Below, one piece after another: positions 19,033 to 28,449 of a DNA stretch of 64,000 nt; positions within the stretch are counted from its first letter, which is position 1; each line of letters starts with the position of its first letter. A program made the translations under genes and the position numbers. The notes beneath the pieces were generated by a model. The model was given only the letters and a program-made list of their open reading frames with translations. It was not told the DNA's origin and ran no database searches. Source of the stretch: Planctomycetaceae bacterium (lineage in GTDB: Bacteria > Planctomycetota > Planctomycetia > Planctomycetales > Planctomycetaceae); NCBI GenBank assembly GCA_021732845.1, contig JAKFUF010000010.1, positions 1 through 64,000 on the forward strand. Reading direction: 5' to 3'.

Positions 19033-20172
19033 ATGGCTTCTTCCGACAGCACCATCGTCGCCCTGAAACCGTCCGCGGAATTGGGGGAATTCGGTTCATC
19101 CGACCCCGTCACGGTGCTGATGCTCAGCAGCCGCTTTCAGGTGCGCGGAAGTTGTGCCACGACCCTGCGGCTGCTGGAGCGTCTGCCCGGCTGGCTGATC
19201 TACCCGCGGCTCATCTGCCCCGATGCACAACAAGTCAATGTCCAGCGGCGTCGCCAGTTGCAGATCCGCGAGATTTCCCACCTCGACTTCCCGATCCTGG
19301 GGCGGTTTCTGCTGCGCAACTTGCTGACCGAACTCCAGGCCCAGCCACCGGATGTCATCCACGTCCAAAGCCGGCGGATGCTGGCGGCAGGGAACTGGCT
19401 GGCCCGGCAGCTCAAGCGGCCGCTCATTCTCACGGTTCACGACTATCTGCGGCATCCTGAATGCCTCCGCGTCGACCGCAGCACCTGCCGCCGCATCGTG
19501 GCCGTGAGCGAGGCGGTGAAGGCCGACTTGATCACCCAGACCGGCTTGCCAGAAGAGCTGATGACGGTGGTCTGCAGCGGGGTGGAAACCGGCGTGGTGA
19601 CGGAAGTCCAGCCGCTGGAAACAGGACACGTGCCGGTCGTCGGCACGGCCGGGCCGCTGGAAACCGTGAAAGGGCTGCCGTACTTTCTCGAAGCGGCTGC
19701 CAAGGTGCTTGCCACCGGCAGGGATGTTGAGTTCTTGATCGCTGGAGCCGGCCCCGAAGAGAAACGGCTGCGGCGGCTGGCCCAGAGCCTGGGGATCTTT
19801 CACAAGGTCACCTTCGTCCCCTATCTGCTGGAGTTCGGGCGGTCGCTGGCGGCGATGGACATCTTCTGCCTCCCGTCGCTGCAGCAGGGCCTCGGCGCGG
19901 TCATGCTGGAGGCGATGGCACTGGGACGGCCGGTCATCGCCACCGGCGTGGGCGGCGTGAACACCATTGTGCGCGATGGCGAGACGGGATTGATGGTGCC
20001 ACCCTCCAACAGCGAAGAACTCGCCCGGCACATCATCGAACTGCTGGAGAACCCCGACCGCGCCCGCGCGATCGGCAACGCCGCCCGGCGGCTGGTCGAG
20101 TCCGAATACAGCGTCGACCGGATGGTCAAACAGTTCGTGCAGATTTATCGGGATGTGCAGAAGGTGACGTAG
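19033..20172 (+). CDS. Glycosyltransferase family 4 (GT-B)
   Basis: A 379-residue GT4-type glycosyltransferase. The N-terminal half has the VTVLMLSSRFQVRGSCATTL start and an ILTVHDYLRHPECL segment; the C-terminal half has VVGTAGPLETVKGLPYFLEA, LIAGAGPEEKRL, the E-x7-E region (LQQGLGAVMLEAMALGRPV, with a Gln in place of the first Glu) and GETGLMVPP. The ATG is 3 bp after the previous stop, so translation is probably coupled. The donor and acceptor are unknown. The start is followed by about 25 residues before the first strand, longer than usual. Confidence 0.9.
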   Translation: MASSDSTIVALKPSAELGEFGSSDPVTVLMLSSRFQVRGSCATTLRLLERLPGWLIYPRLICPDAQQVNVQRRRQLQIREISHLDFPILGRFLLRNLLTELQAQPPDVIHVQSRRMLAAGNWLARQLKRPLILTVHDYLRHPECLRVDRSTCRRIVAVSEAVKADLITQTGLPEELMTVVCSGVETGVVTEVQPLETGHVPVVGTAGPLETVKGLPYFLEAAAKVLATGRDVEFLIAGAGPEEKRLRRLAQSLGIFHKVTFVPYLLEFGRSLAAMDIFCLPSLQQGLGAVMLEAMALGRPVIATGVGGVNTIVRDGETGLMVPPSNSEELARHIIELLENPDRARAIGNAARRLVESEYSVDRMVKQFVQIYRDVQKVT

Positions 20173-20196
20173 GGAATCCTTGGCCTCCGGGATTCC
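20173..20196. terminator. Hairpin between convergent genes
   Basis: GGAATCC (20173-20179) pairs with GGATTCC (20190-20196) across a 10-base loop, right after the glycosyltransferase stop and before the converging toxin gene's end. There is no U tract, so an intrinsic terminator is only possible. Confidence 0.35.
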
Positions 20197-20217
20197 GCAA
20201 TGGAAATCTGAGAGTGC

Positions 20218-20742
20218 TCATGATCCGGCCATCATCATGGCCAGCGTCTGCGAACTCAAAAAGAGGCGATAGGGATTGCCCGGCAACTCTGCGAAATCCC
20301 AGCGTTGGTAGAACGCCTTGGCTCGATCATCGATGCAGTCCAGAATGACCGCCACGAAAGCAAATGTCTGGCCTGCCTCGTGACAGTCACGCAATGCCTG
20401 TGCCAACAGCAGATTGCCGAGCTTCTGGCCTTGATCAGCCACGCTCACTCCCAGCCAGGCGAGGATCGCCACAGGCAGCGCACGTCGAGGCAGCTTTCGC
20501 GCGAGATCGGAGGGCAGGTCACCAAAATCGACCTGACCTGTCGCCAGCGTGTAGAACCCGGCAATCACGCCTTTCTGAACCTGCAGGACTTTCGTGGCGG
20601 AGAGGTGCTTGTCCTGATGCTGCAGCGCCTTGGTGTGCAGCCAATCATTGACCTCGCCCTGGCCACAATCAAACTGGCGGCGCGGGTGGCTACGCTGCAA
20701 TGGTTGGAGCGAGAACCCCTGGGGGAGGGCCACGCCGCTCAC
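20218..20742 (-). CDS. GNAT toxin of a type II TA pair (TacT/AtaT-like)
   Basis: A 174-residue GCN5-type acetyltransferase. Marks of the toxin family are the FDCGQGEVNDWLHTKALQHQ segment near the N terminus (family F.CG...N.WL), an acetyl-CoA loop QGQKLGNLLLAQAL, and AKAFYQRWDFAEL near the C terminus, whose tyrosine is the usual catalytic position. Such toxins acetylate aminoacyl-tRNA and stop translation. The ATG overlaps the antitoxin stop by 4 bases (ATGA), the standard arrangement. The family is about 160-175 residues long, so this one appears complete. Confidence 0.88.
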   Translation of the reverse strand: MSGVALPQGFSLQPLQRSHPRRQFDCGQGEVNDWLHTKALQHQDKHLSATKVLQVQKGVIAGFYTLATGQVDFGDLPSDLARKLPRRALPVAILAWLGVSVADQGQKLGNLLLAQALRDCHEAGQTFAFVAVILDCIDDRAKAFYQRWDFAELPGNPYRLFLSSQTLAMMMAGS

Positions 20743-21035
20743 CGTCGGCCTCGCATGATCGCCCCCAGCCGCTTCTGGGCTGGTGTGAGCTTTGGGGGAG
20801 CCTGCAACGCCTGCCAGAAGGCCAGTTGTTCCTCAGCGCTAAGCAGGATCGAATGGTCGCGGGCACTGGCCACCTCGCGCCGCGCCTGGGCGACAGTGAC
20901 CGTTCGCACGTAATCACTGACACTGATCCGCCGCAGTTCAGCCGCCTGGGTCAGTGCTTGTTTGCTCTCCGCATCCAGCCGAACCATCAGCGGGCTGACT
21001 TTGTCGGCGGTCGTCTCGGTGGTTTTTCTGGTCAT
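20739..21035 (-). CDS. DUF1778-type ribbon-helix-helix antitoxin
   Basis: A 98-residue antitoxin. Its N-terminal half (SPLMVRLDAESKQALTQAAE, then ISVSDYVRTV) fits a ribbon-helix-helix DNA-binding fold; the C-terminal part (LLSAEEQLAFWQALQAPPK) matches the toxin-blocking tail of DUF1778 proteins. The ATG at 21035 is preceded by AAGGGGA at good spacing; an upstream TTG extension is unlikely because it would run through the operator. It should neutralise the GNAT toxin and repress the operon by binding the palindrome 22 bp upstream. Confidence 0.88.
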   Translation of the reverse strand: MTRKTTETTADKVSPLMVRLDAESKQALTQAAELRRISVSDYVRTVTVAQARREVASARDHSILLSAEEQLAFWQALQAPPKLTPAQKRLGAIMRGRR

Positions 21036-21057
21036 GACCAATCCCCTTGGAAAACAG

Positions 21058-21078
21058 TGTATTGCAAATTGCAATACA
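21058..21078. promoter_or_regulatory. Palindromic operator of the GNAT/DUF1778 pair
   Basis: TGTATTGCAA at 21058-21067 and TTGCAATACA at 21069-21078 form a perfect 10-bp inverted repeat around one central base, 22 bases upstream of the antitoxin ATG on the minus strand. Antitoxins with a ribbon-helix-helix fold bind such sites to repress their own operon; binding here is inferred. Confidence 0.7.
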
Positions 21079-21196
21079 GTCAACGCCGGGAATTGCGACA
21101 TCACGCTGGCGGCTGGTGGGATCTTCCGAGGTGTGGGAAGATGAGATCGATCGGATCGAACTCAGATTTCATGCTTCAAGACCGGGGCGGACATCA

Positions 21197-22795
21197 ATGA
21201 ACCTGATGCGGCAATTCTTCTTCGCGGAGGAATCGCCCCGGCGGCTGGCCCTGGTGCGGATCTGCCTGGGCATCGTGCTGTTTTATGACGCGGCAGCTCA
21301 TTGGCCCTACGCGGTCGAACTGTATTCGACCTACGGTCCCCCCCTGCCGGTCTTCATTCGCCACGAGCCACTGCCCGCCGGCAACGGCTCGCCCATGACC
21401 ACCATCCCGAAGTTCTCCGGCCCGGACTCGTCGGCGATGGTGACGCTGGGGCAGGCGGTTGAGCCACGACAGGAAGCGAAACCGCCGGCCCGGCAGACTG
21501 TGACCACCTTTCATCCGCCAATTCCCGGCCCAACGCTGGCCGTGCTATTGGCCACCCTGCAACTGTTCGTCCTGGCCGCGGTGACCGTCGGCTGGCACAC
21601 GCGCACCAGCCTGTGGCTCACCTTCACCCTGACCCTGTACCTCGGCCTGCTTGATGGTTCGACGACGTTTGCCAAGTATTCGGTGCTGGCCCTGCATTTC
21701 CTGCTGCTTCTGACTCTGTCGCCGTGCCACCGTATCTGGTCCCTGGACAGCCTGCGATTCCCATCGACCGCGGAGGGCATGGCAGGAGCGGCCTGGACGC
21801 GGCGGCTGATGCAGTTGCAGGTGTGCCACATCTATCTGGGTTCGGCCCTGACCAAGCTGCAAAACCCCACCTTCGTCAGTGGCGACCTGCTGCAGTTCTC
21901 ACTCCTGGACCACGACTGGGGCGGGCGCTGGCTCGGAATGTGGCTGGCCACGCAGCCACACGTGGTTGTTCTTGCCAGCCTGTTGGTACTCCTGATCGAA
22001 CTCCTGTTTCCGTTCTTGGTCTGGGTGCCGGCCCTGCGGATCCCCATGCTGTTCGCCGCGGCGATGCTCCACCTGGGCGTGTGGCTCACCCTCAACGTCG
22101 GCATCTTCTCGCCCCTGATGTATTCGTGCCTGATCGTCTTTCTCACCGACAAGGATTTGGATTGGCTGGCTCCGTTTGCCAGACGAATGACACGAGGGCT
22201 GGCCAGTGATTTGCGGCTCGTATTCCGTCCGCGAACGACGAGCTTGTCAGACATCACCGCAGCCGGTCCTGGCGGCGCACTGACACGAAGCCACTCGTCG
22301 TGGAAGCGAATCATTTCGTATGTCCTGACCGCTGCCGCCGTCATCGGCTTGGGAATGGCGTGGCAGGTGCTGGAAGATCCCTACGGGGCCTTTGGCCGCC
22401 GCGAGATGCCAGGGTTGAAGCTTCTGTCCCGCGCGGACGTCGACCAGATGCTCACCCAACGGCTGCCGCCCTATGGCCACTACCTGCACCATGTCCGGCT
22501 TGGCAGCCGCGTCAGCGGACATCAGGCGTTTGGCAACACCTACCAGTTCCGGCACGGCCAGCGCGTGTATGTCGTCGTGCAATTCAATCAGCACCCCAAG
22601 CTGAAACTGGAGGGGCTGCTGATTGACCCCAACGGCAACGAAGTCGCCCGTTACACGCACACCGTCGAGCCGAATTTCGGTTATGCCATTGACGGCTTCG
22701 AGCTGACAACGCCGCTCACGCCCGGTTCCTACACCATCATCCTGCAGGCCGATGGGTTCCAAGTGGGGCTGCGGAATTTTGAATTGCTGCCGTGA
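21197..22795 (+). CDS. HTTM-domain multi-pass membrane protein
   Basis: A 532-residue membrane protein. It starts with an ESPRRLALVRICLGIVLFYD segment typical of HTTM domains (the membrane part shared with vitamin-K-dependent carboxylase) and has about eight or nine hydrophobic segments through residue ~385. A soluble C-terminal domain of about 130 residues follows (YGHYLHHVRLGSRVSG...), probably beta-rich. The ATG at 21197 with GGGGCGG upstream is chosen; a longer frame would overlap the antitoxin operator. Carboxylase activity should not be assumed. It converges with the Toprim gene. Confidence 0.8.
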   Translation: MNLMRQFFFAEESPRRLALVRICLGIVLFYDAAAHWPYAVELYSTYGPPLPVFIRHEPLPAGNGSPMTTIPKFSGPDSSAMVTLGQAVEPRQEAKPPARQTVTTFHPPIPGPTLAVLLATLQLFVLAAVTVGWHTRTSLWLTFTLTLYLGLLDGSTTFAKYSVLALHFLLLLTLSPCHRIWSLDSLRFPSTAEGMAGAAWTRRLMQLQVCHIYLGSALTKLQNPTFVSGDLLQFSLLDHDWGGRWLGMWLATQPHVVVLASLLVLLIELLFPFLVWVPALRIPMLFAAAMLHLGVWLTLNVGIFSPLMYSCLIVFLTDKDLDWLAPFARRMTRGLASDLRLVFRPRTTSLSDITAAGPGGALTRSHSSWKRIISYVLTAAAVIGLGMAWQVLEDPYGAFGRREMPGLKLLSRADVDQMLTQRLPPYGHYLHHVRLGSRVSGHQAFGNTYQFRHGQRVYVVVQFNQHPKLKLEGLLIDPNGNEVARYTHTVEPNFGYAIDGFELTTPLTPGSYTIILQADGFQVGLRNFELLP

Positions 22796-22808
22796 AAATT
22801 TACAGTTG

Positions 22809-22839
22809 GATCCCGCAAGAATCGACTGCGAGCGGGGTC
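22809..22839. terminator. Hairpin between convergent genes
   Basis: GATCCCGC (22809-22816) pairs with GCGGGGTC (22832-22839) with one G-U wobble, in the 46-bp gap between converging stop codons. There is no T run on either side; it may act in both directions. Confidence 0.35.
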
Positions 22840-22841
22840 TG

Positions 22842-23486
22842 TCAAATTCCAAAGAGCTGGCGGAACCATGCGACAAAGGGCTGAGAATACGGACAGGTCG
22901 GATCGAGAATTGTATGATCGACCGCTTCGTGCAGTTGCGGGCCGGGTTCGTCCTGCCAGGCGAGGAAGGTGTGCATCCAGGCCTTGTCGAGATGCACACT
23001 TTTGAATGGAGCGCCATGCTTGCTCTTCGCCTCGTCGCGAGCAACCTTGGCATAATCCCAAAGTGGCTGATGTTCGGACCGCACCAGGTACTTCAAAAAA
23101 GTTTCCAGCATACCGGACGACAGATTGTCCGGCATGATCCAAGCGCCCAGCCGAATTCCGTAGGGGTTGACCGCGGAGATGAAGCCCGTGGAAGGGATCG
23201 TTGCAGGCATGTCGCTGAATTCCTGGGAGAACCAGCTCCTCATTCGCTGCCAAACGGTGTCGACAGATTGGTCCGCATCGAGAATGATCCCCAAAGCGTG
23301 CAGCCCCGGCTCTTTCAGAAAAGCCGAGGCGTCGACCTTCGTCAATGCGTTTTGGCCCAAGTCCTGAATACTGACGGGCTCATCGCCCTTCTGCCATGAG
23401 ACACCGTTTTTCTCCATGAGATACGGGATGAGCCGCCGGTCTTTGGCACCTTCCACGAGCAGCCGATTTGAATGCGAACGCCCCAT
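22842..23486 (-). CDS. Toprim-like protein (DUF3226-type), partner of the AAA ATPase
   Basis: A 214-residue protein. LLVEGAKD (VEG at 11-13) and ILDADQS (DAD at 70-72) are the glutamate and DxD acidic motifs of a Toprim nuclease/primase fold, and the overall layout matches DUF3226. Its ATG starts one base after the ATPase stop codon, so the two are translationally coupled. Toprim domains coupled to ABC-like ATPases are the business end of OLD nucleases and of split versions such as PARIS. Nuclease activity is inferred, not shown. It ends 46 bp from the converging HTTM gene. Confidence 0.75.
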   Translation of the reverse strand: MGRSHSNRLLVEGAKDRRLIPYLMEKNGVSWQKGDEPVSIQDLGQNALTKVDASAFLKEPGLHALGIILDADQSVDTVWQRMRSWFSQEFSDMPATIPSTGFISAVNPYGIRLGAWIMPDNLSSGMLETFLKYLVRSEHQPLWDYAKVARDEAKSKHGAPFKSVHLDKAWMHTFLAWQDEPGPQLHEAVDHTILDPTCPYSQPFVAWFRQLFGI

Positions 23487-23487
23487 C

Positions 23488-24597
23488 TCAGCGCACCTCC
23501 AATCCGCGGCGGGCGACAGCGAGGATCTCTGCTTCGGTGTAGCTCACCGCAGACTGACGGTCCTGCTCGATTCGTTGGATCGACACGTTGGAAAGCGCTT
23601 CAGGAGATTCGTGACAGATCGTGGCCAGCGACTCATAACAATCCCGACTGTGAGTCGTGGCGAACACCTGCACATTGAGTTCTTCGGCAGCGTTCCCGAT
23701 GAACGACCACATTCTGTCCATGGTGGTGTAGTGCAAGCCGGTGTCGATTTCGTCAATCAACAAGACTCCATTGGCGGATTTGGCGAGTGCCAAGGCAATT
23801 GTCAGCAGTCGATTGACTCCGTCTCCTAACACCCCAATGGGAAGCGGCTTGGCGACCCCCTTTAGCCGAACGACGATTTGAGGCATGCGGTTCCGATCCT
23901 TGGGGGCAAAGCGCTCGATTCTTTCGTCGAGCGATTGCAATGCCCGAAGAACCAGGCCTTCCTCGTCGGTCAGCGTAATGTCATCAATCAACGAGACGAG
24001 GTCTCGAGTAGAAAGTCCGCTTGTGGGCACGTAAGTCGTGCGAAATTCCTGGTCCGCGGCGTCGCGCCAGGCACTCCCCGCCTGAACTCCACCACGAGGT
24101 GAAAGCGGCGATGTCCAGATTTGTTTGGATTGCAGATCAGTGGCTGAAACGGAAAGCGTAAACCCCGATGGCACGAACGGTTCGTCGATATTTTCCGTCA
24201 ATGCGGGGGCGAGGGTGGTCGTGGTTCCGGTCACATGACCGTTGACCGGAGATGCTTTTACAACTTCAAGATGACAACTTTGAAGATGCGTATCGAGTGT
24301 CGCTGACAATGACATGGTGCTTCCATGCCGCAGTTCGAATCCGTGAAACCAGCAGTTCAGGTCGATTTCATCGAACAGGTTGCGCGCATCGCTGCCATTA
24401 TGCGATGACTCTCCCCGACGCACACCGATTGACCAAAGGATCTTGGAATCAGCCTTCGACATCACGACTTGGATCGCTTCGAGCAAAGAGGTTTTGCCCG
24501 AATTATTCATTCCAACAAGCAGGTTTACCCTGCCCAGCGCTGCGATCTCGAAGCGGCGGAATGAACGATAATTTTCAACGAGAAGGTTCGCGATCAT
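23488..24597 (-). CDS. AAA (ABC-like, OLD-family) ATPase
   Basis: A 369-residue ATPase. It begins LLVENYRSFRRFEI, typical of SMC/RecF/OLD-like ATPases, with Walker A GMNNSGKT at 29-36. An ABC signature-like LGDGVNRLL lies near 256, Walker B LLIDEIDTGLH with catalytic Glu near 283, and an ATTHSRD H-loop His near 316. There is no Toprim in this chain; that part is encoded by the next gene. The ATG at 24597 is preceded by GGAAG; the 35-codon extension upstream has a TTG start and no similarity. Together with the Toprim gene it looks like a split OLD/PARIS-type defence module; this role is inference. Confidence 0.82.
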   Translation of the reverse strand: MIANLLVENYRSFRRFEIAALGRVNLLVGMNNSGKTSLLEAIQVVMSKADSKILWSIGVRRGESSHNGSDARNLFDEIDLNCWFHGFELRHGSTMSLSATLDTHLQSCHLEVVKASPVNGHVTGTTTTLAPALTENIDEPFVPSGFTLSVSATDLQSKQIWTSPLSPRGGVQAGSAWRDAADQEFRTTYVPTSGLSTRDLVSLIDDITLTDEEGLVLRALQSLDERIERFAPKDRNRMPQIVVRLKGVAKPLPIGVLGDGVNRLLTIALALAKSANGVLLIDEIDTGLHYTTMDRMWSFIGNAAEELNVQVFATTHSRDCYESLATICHESPEALSNVSIQRIEQDRQSAVSYTEAEILAVARRGLEVR

Positions 24598-24671
24598 GTT
24601 CTGCTTCCACGTTGGGAGCCACTCTGAATCAGAGCAGTGTATAGCCGCGAAACCGTTCTTCTCAATCCGTT

Positions 24672-24710
24672 CCAAAAATGAAAAGACCCGCACGTTTTTC
24701 AACGCGCGGG
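24672..24710 (-). terminator. Intrinsic terminator of the DUF1501 gene
   Basis: Read on the minus strand, CCCGCGCGT (24710-24702) and ACGTGCGGG (24695-24687) form a 9-bp stem with one G-U pair, followed by TCTTTTCATTTTT. It begins about 30 bases after the DUF1501 stop codon and lies upstream of the ATPase start. Confidence 0.75.
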
Positions 24711-24741
24711 GCTCATTCAGCTCAGAATCGCATCCCTCGGC

Positions 24742-26055
24742 TTAGCCGATCAGTTCTTTGATCGGGGTGCCGCCGTTGGCGAGCTTCATCGGACGGCCAC
24801 GCTTCGAGGTGTGGACCGTGTCGAGTGGAATGCCGAGGGCGTGGGCGACGGTCGCCCAAATGTCGCCGGGGAGGTAGCTCTTGTCGACGATGCCGGTGCC
24901 GTCCTTGTCGGTGGCTCCGACAGCGACGCCACCCTTGAGTCCGCCGCCGCCAACCATGACAGACCAGCTCGCGGCCCAGTGATCGCGACCGGTGTCCTGA
25001 TTGATGCGTGGCGTACGGGCGAATTCACCCATCCACACGATGCAGGTGTCTTTCAGCAGACCGCGTTCTTCGAGGTCGCTGGTCAGGCCGGCAATGGCCT
25101 TGTCGAGGATCGGCAGGCGGGCGTTCTTCAGGGTGTTGAAGACGTCCTGGTGCAGGTCCCAGCCACCCAGATCGACTTCGACAAATGGAACGCCAGCTTC
25201 CACCAGACGGCGAGCCATGAGGCAGCCGTTGCCGAAGCCACCGGCCCCACCCATGCCCATCATGCCACGACCCATCGGGGCGGCAGTGGGGACATACTTG
25301 GCGAGCGTTTCGGGCTTCTCGTTGGTCAGCTTGAAGGCCTCCATCTGCTTGGAGGTCATCAGGTTGACGGCCTTCTGGTAGACATCTTTGTGGTCGGTCG
25401 GGGACTGGCCACGGTTGGTCTTGATGAAGCCGTCTTCGATCGAGGCCAGCATCGACAGCCGCTGGTTCAGGCGGGCATCGCCCATCCCTTCCCGCATGGA
25501 GGCGTTCTGAATTTCGCCGTTGTTGCCGACGACGAACGGGGCGTGCATCATGCCCAGGAAGCCGGGACCCATGCTCGCTCCACCGATGGAGACGAACGAG
25601 GGGATTTCCAGTTCCTTGCGCTTCGCGCCCAGCTCGTAGCTGACAACCGAGCCGAAGGTCGGATGGACGACGGTGGGGTTCGGCACGTAGCCGGTGTGCA
25701 TGAAGTAGCGGCCGCGGCCGTGGTCGGCTTCGCGGGTGCTCATCGAGCGGACGACCGACAGGTTCTTCATGACCTTGGCGGTTTCCGGCATGTGCTCGGA
25801 AATCTGCAGGTCGCCGGTGGTGCTGATGGGCTTGAATTCGCCACCGTTCTTGGAGCCGGGCTTCAGGTCCCAAATGTCGATCGTCGGGGGGCCACCGCTC
25901 ATCCACAGCAGGATGCAGGCCTTCTGATTCTTCTTGAGCGTGTCGGCGTTCGCCGCCAGGTGATTGATGAACTGCAGGCCGGGAATGGCCATGGCGCTGG
26001 TCGCCATGTGCGTCATGAAGTGACGGCGAGACATCCCGAATGGGGTGGTGCTCAT
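24742..26055 (-). CDS. DUF1501 family protein (Tat-exported)
   Basis: A 437-residue DUF1501 protein. The Tat-type signal [18 protein letters not shown] is at the N terminus. Family landmarks are [20 protein letters not shown], a [11 protein letters not shown] segment, [19 protein letters not shown] and the C-terminal [11 protein letters not shown] region. The ATG at 26055 is chosen so the signal is near the start. It is downstream of the DUF1549/DUF1553 gene in the same direction, 140 bp apart, the standard planctomycete pair. The molecular function of the pair is not established. A hairpin terminator follows the gene. Confidence 0.93.
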   Translation of the reverse strand: MSTTPFGMSRRHFMTHMATSAMAIPGLQFINHLAANADTLKKNQKACILLWMSGGPPTIDIWDLKPGSKNGGEFKPISTTGDLQISEHMPETAKVMKNLSVVRSMSTREADHGRGRYFMHTGYVPNPTVVHPTFGSVVSYELGAKRKELEIPSFVSIGGASMGPGFLGMMHAPFVVGNNGEIQNASMREGMGDARLNQRLSMLASIEDGFIKTNRGQSPTDHKDVYQKAVNLMTSKQMEAFKLTNEKPETLAKYVPTAAPMGRGMMGMGGAGGFGNGCLMARRLVEAGVPFVEVDLGGWDLHQDVFNTLKNARLPILDKAIAGLTSDLEERGLLKDTCIVWMGEFARTPRINQDTGRDHWAASWSVMVGGGGLKGGVAVGATDKDGTGIVDKSYLPGDIWATVAHALGIPLDTVHTSKRGRPMKLANGGTPIKELIG

Positions 26056-26195
26056 GGGGTGATACCTGAATGCTTGAGGGAACGAAAAAGCGAGTGAAAC
26101 CGGTGTTGAGCGAACGTCTGATTCAGCCACGACTCCCGCCTGCCCTGTCATGCAACAGCATTTCAGCAGCAGGCGGAGCGGTCTTTTTTCACATC

Positions 26196-27956
26196 TTAGT
26201 AGTTGAAGATGAACTCGTTGCAGTTGAGCAGGGCCCAGTAAAGATCCTGATAGGCTTCCAGGGCATTCTTCGCTCCACTGAGCACCTTCTTGGCTTTGGC
26301 AACCTCACCCGGGGTGGGGTTGCGGGCCAGGGTGGCCATGTACAGAGTTCGGATCTTGACGCCTTCATTGCCCTTGCCGTTGATGATGGATGCAAGATGC
26401 GTGCCATTTCCGGCACTCAGTGCTTTTTGCATCAGTTCCCCGTTCATCATCATCAGGGCTTGGGGAATCGTCCCGTCGAAGGTCGAGGCATCGTCGTTCT
26501 CATCCGTGCCGAAGGCGAGGATGAACTGACCGAGCCACTGCCGCCGCTGACGTTCCGCCGCTTCCCAGTTGCCCGATCCCGCCTTGTGGGCGTTGGTGGC
26601 GATGATGAGTGAGTCATACAACTGTTCCGCCGTCATCGACTTCATATACACGTGGCTGAACAACTGAGGCTCGCCCGCCGCCGGGTTGTCCTTCTGGTTC
26701 TTGGAGTTGAACCGGCTGGAGAGGTTGTACGCCTCGCTGTTACAGATCCAGCGGATCACGTTCTTCAGGTCGTAGTTGTTCTTCACCAGTTCGCGAGCCA
26801 TCCGCGCGATGACTTCCGGGTGCGACGGAGCATTGTGCGGCCCCATGTCGTCCACCGGCTTGGTGAAGCCGTAGCCCAGGAAGTGCGCCCACATCCGGTT
26901 GACAATCGACAGAGCCAATTGTGGCTCTTCACCTTGCGTCACCAGTTTGGCCAGCTCTTTGCGGCGGTTGGTGCTCTGGCCGGGGTCGACATCCACGCCG
27001 TTGTAGCGCGGATACGCCACCTTCATCAGGGCGTTACGGGTCTCGAAGAAGACGCCTTCCTCGGCATTCATCGGCGTCAATTCCAGATGGTCCGTGACCA
27101 TCCGGCCGGTCTTTTCGTCGTATTTCTGAATGCGTTCCGAGCGAACCTGTTTGAAGAAGCTGTTGAACTCCCAGAACTGGTCCTGCTTCCATTCGTTGAA
27201 CGGATGGTTGTGGCACTGCGTGCATTGCACCTGCTGCCCGAGGAACAGTTTGGCGCTCATCGCGGTGGCGGGCACGGCCCCGTCGTTCAGGTGTGACAGC
27301 AGGAAGTTCGCAGCTCCGTTCTTGGTGTTATCCCCTTCAGCCGTCAGCAGATCGGTCACGATATCCGACCAGGGACGGTTCTTGGCGAACGATTCCCGCA
27401 GAAACTTTTCGAGGGCTGGACGATCGATGTCGCGGGGCATCCCGCGACCGATCAGCAGGTTGGTCCAGATGGTGGTGAAGTTGCGGACGTAGCTGGGGTC
27501 TTCCAGCAGCGTCTCGATCATCTTCGACCGCTTGGCCTTGTCTTTGTCGGCCAGAAACGCTTCCGTGACTTCGAGATCGGGAACGTGGCCGACAATGTCC
27601 AAGTGAACGCGACGAAGCCACTCGCCATCGTCGGCAGGATCCGACGGCATCACTTCGTTGGCCGTCCAGCCATCGCGAATTTGCGTGTTGATGAACCCGA
27701 TCAGGTCCTCAAACGAACCGGTGTAGCCGGTCGAATAGATCTTTTCCGGCAGCTTGATCGGAGCAGATTCCGCAGCCTTTGCTTCGGGCTTGGCGTCAGC
27801 CTTGCCTTCGGCTTTCGCTTCGGGTTTGGCTTTTTCGCCCGGCTTGTCCTTGTCAGCGGCGGTGACCGGCACAAACATCGCCAGCCCAATCAATCCCACG
27901 CTCATCACACCTAGCACGCGAAGTGCCATTGACCGACCCCTGGTCACGGGAATCAT
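26196..27956 (-). CDS. DUF1549/DUF1553 domain exported protein
   Basis: A 586-residue exported protein. A hydrophobic signal ([20 protein letters not shown]) is followed by a Lys/Ala/Glu-rich linker (about residues 35-70) and then the DUF1549 domain ([20 protein letters not shown]). It contains CTQCHNHPF, a CxxCH motif able to hold haem, and a DUF1553 domain toward the C terminus ([26 protein letters not shown] region). There is no separate cytochrome domain of the PSCyt type. The start could be the ATG at 27956 or one nine codons on. It is probably transcribed with the DUF1501 gene. Confidence 0.92.
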   Translation of the reverse strand: MIPVTRGRSMALRVLGVMSVGLIGLAMFVPVTAADKDKPGEKAKPEAKAEGKADAKPEAKAAESAPIKLPEKIYSTGYTGSFEDLIGFINTQIRDGWTANEVMPSDPADDGEWLRRVHLDIVGHVPDLEVTEAFLADKDKAKRSKMIETLLEDPSYVRNFTTIWTNLLIGRGMPRDIDRPALEKFLRESFAKNRPWSDIVTDLLTAEGDNTKNGAANFLLSHLNDGAVPATAMSAKLFLGQQVQCTQCHNHPFNEWKQDQFWEFNSFFKQVRSERIQKYDEKTGRMVTDHLELTPMNAEEGVFFETRNALMKVAYPRYNGVDVDPGQSTNRRKELAKLVTQGEEPQLALSIVNRMWAHFLGYGFTKPVDDMGPHNAPSHPEVIARMARELVKNNYDLKNVIRWICNSEAYNLSSRFNSKNQKDNPAAGEPQLFSHVYMKSMTAEQLYDSLIIATNAHKAGSGNWEAAERQRRQWLGQFILAFGTDENDDASTFDGTIPQALMMMNGELMQKALSAGNGTHLASIINGKGNEGVKIRTLYMATLARNPTPGEVAKAKKVLSGAKNALEAYQDLYWALLNCNEFIFNY

Positions 27957-28449
27957 GTAAATTGCTCCAAGAAGTCACTGACTGAGATGCGGTGAACGAT
28001 GCGACAAGCAGCTTGTCCGTCTCTTTATCGGTCTCTGAAATTTGTGCTGCAGTTTGAGCCACTGAGCGATTTTGATCGTCGCAAAATGATACACAATTTC
28101 AAGATCGTACAGCAAATTCAGACGCTATGAGACGGAAGACGACCGTGGGCGAGATGCTTTCGTGGAAAACAGAGGCTTAATTGGGCAATCGCAGGTAGCA
28201 ATCGACTGATGCGAGCCACTGTGTTCACACTTAAGTATGCCTATGCGAAGCTGGAATTGCAATGTTTATGCCGGAAGCTGCTATTTCATTGAACTCCTCG
28301 TTTCCGTTGTGACAGCTTTGCATCACAGCCTTGCAGTTTGTCTGTGAGGTTCACACTATCCAGCCAGCACTGCTGACTGCCCCGGAGGATCCACCCGACT
28401 GGCGGCAGCGGCATCCTGACGAAAATACATCCTGACAGGACTGATCCTC
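27957..28449. other. Intergenic region between divergent genes
   Basis: 493 bp, noticeably richer in A and T than the flanking genes, between the divergent DUF1549/DUF1553 and SGNH genes. It must hold both promoters, but I see no convincing -10/-35 pair, no long palindrome and no coding frame with normal codon bias. Confidence 0.6.

Noticed and set aside
24811-26097. 428-residue plus-strand frame
   Set aside because: It is antisense to a well-supported DUF1501 gene.
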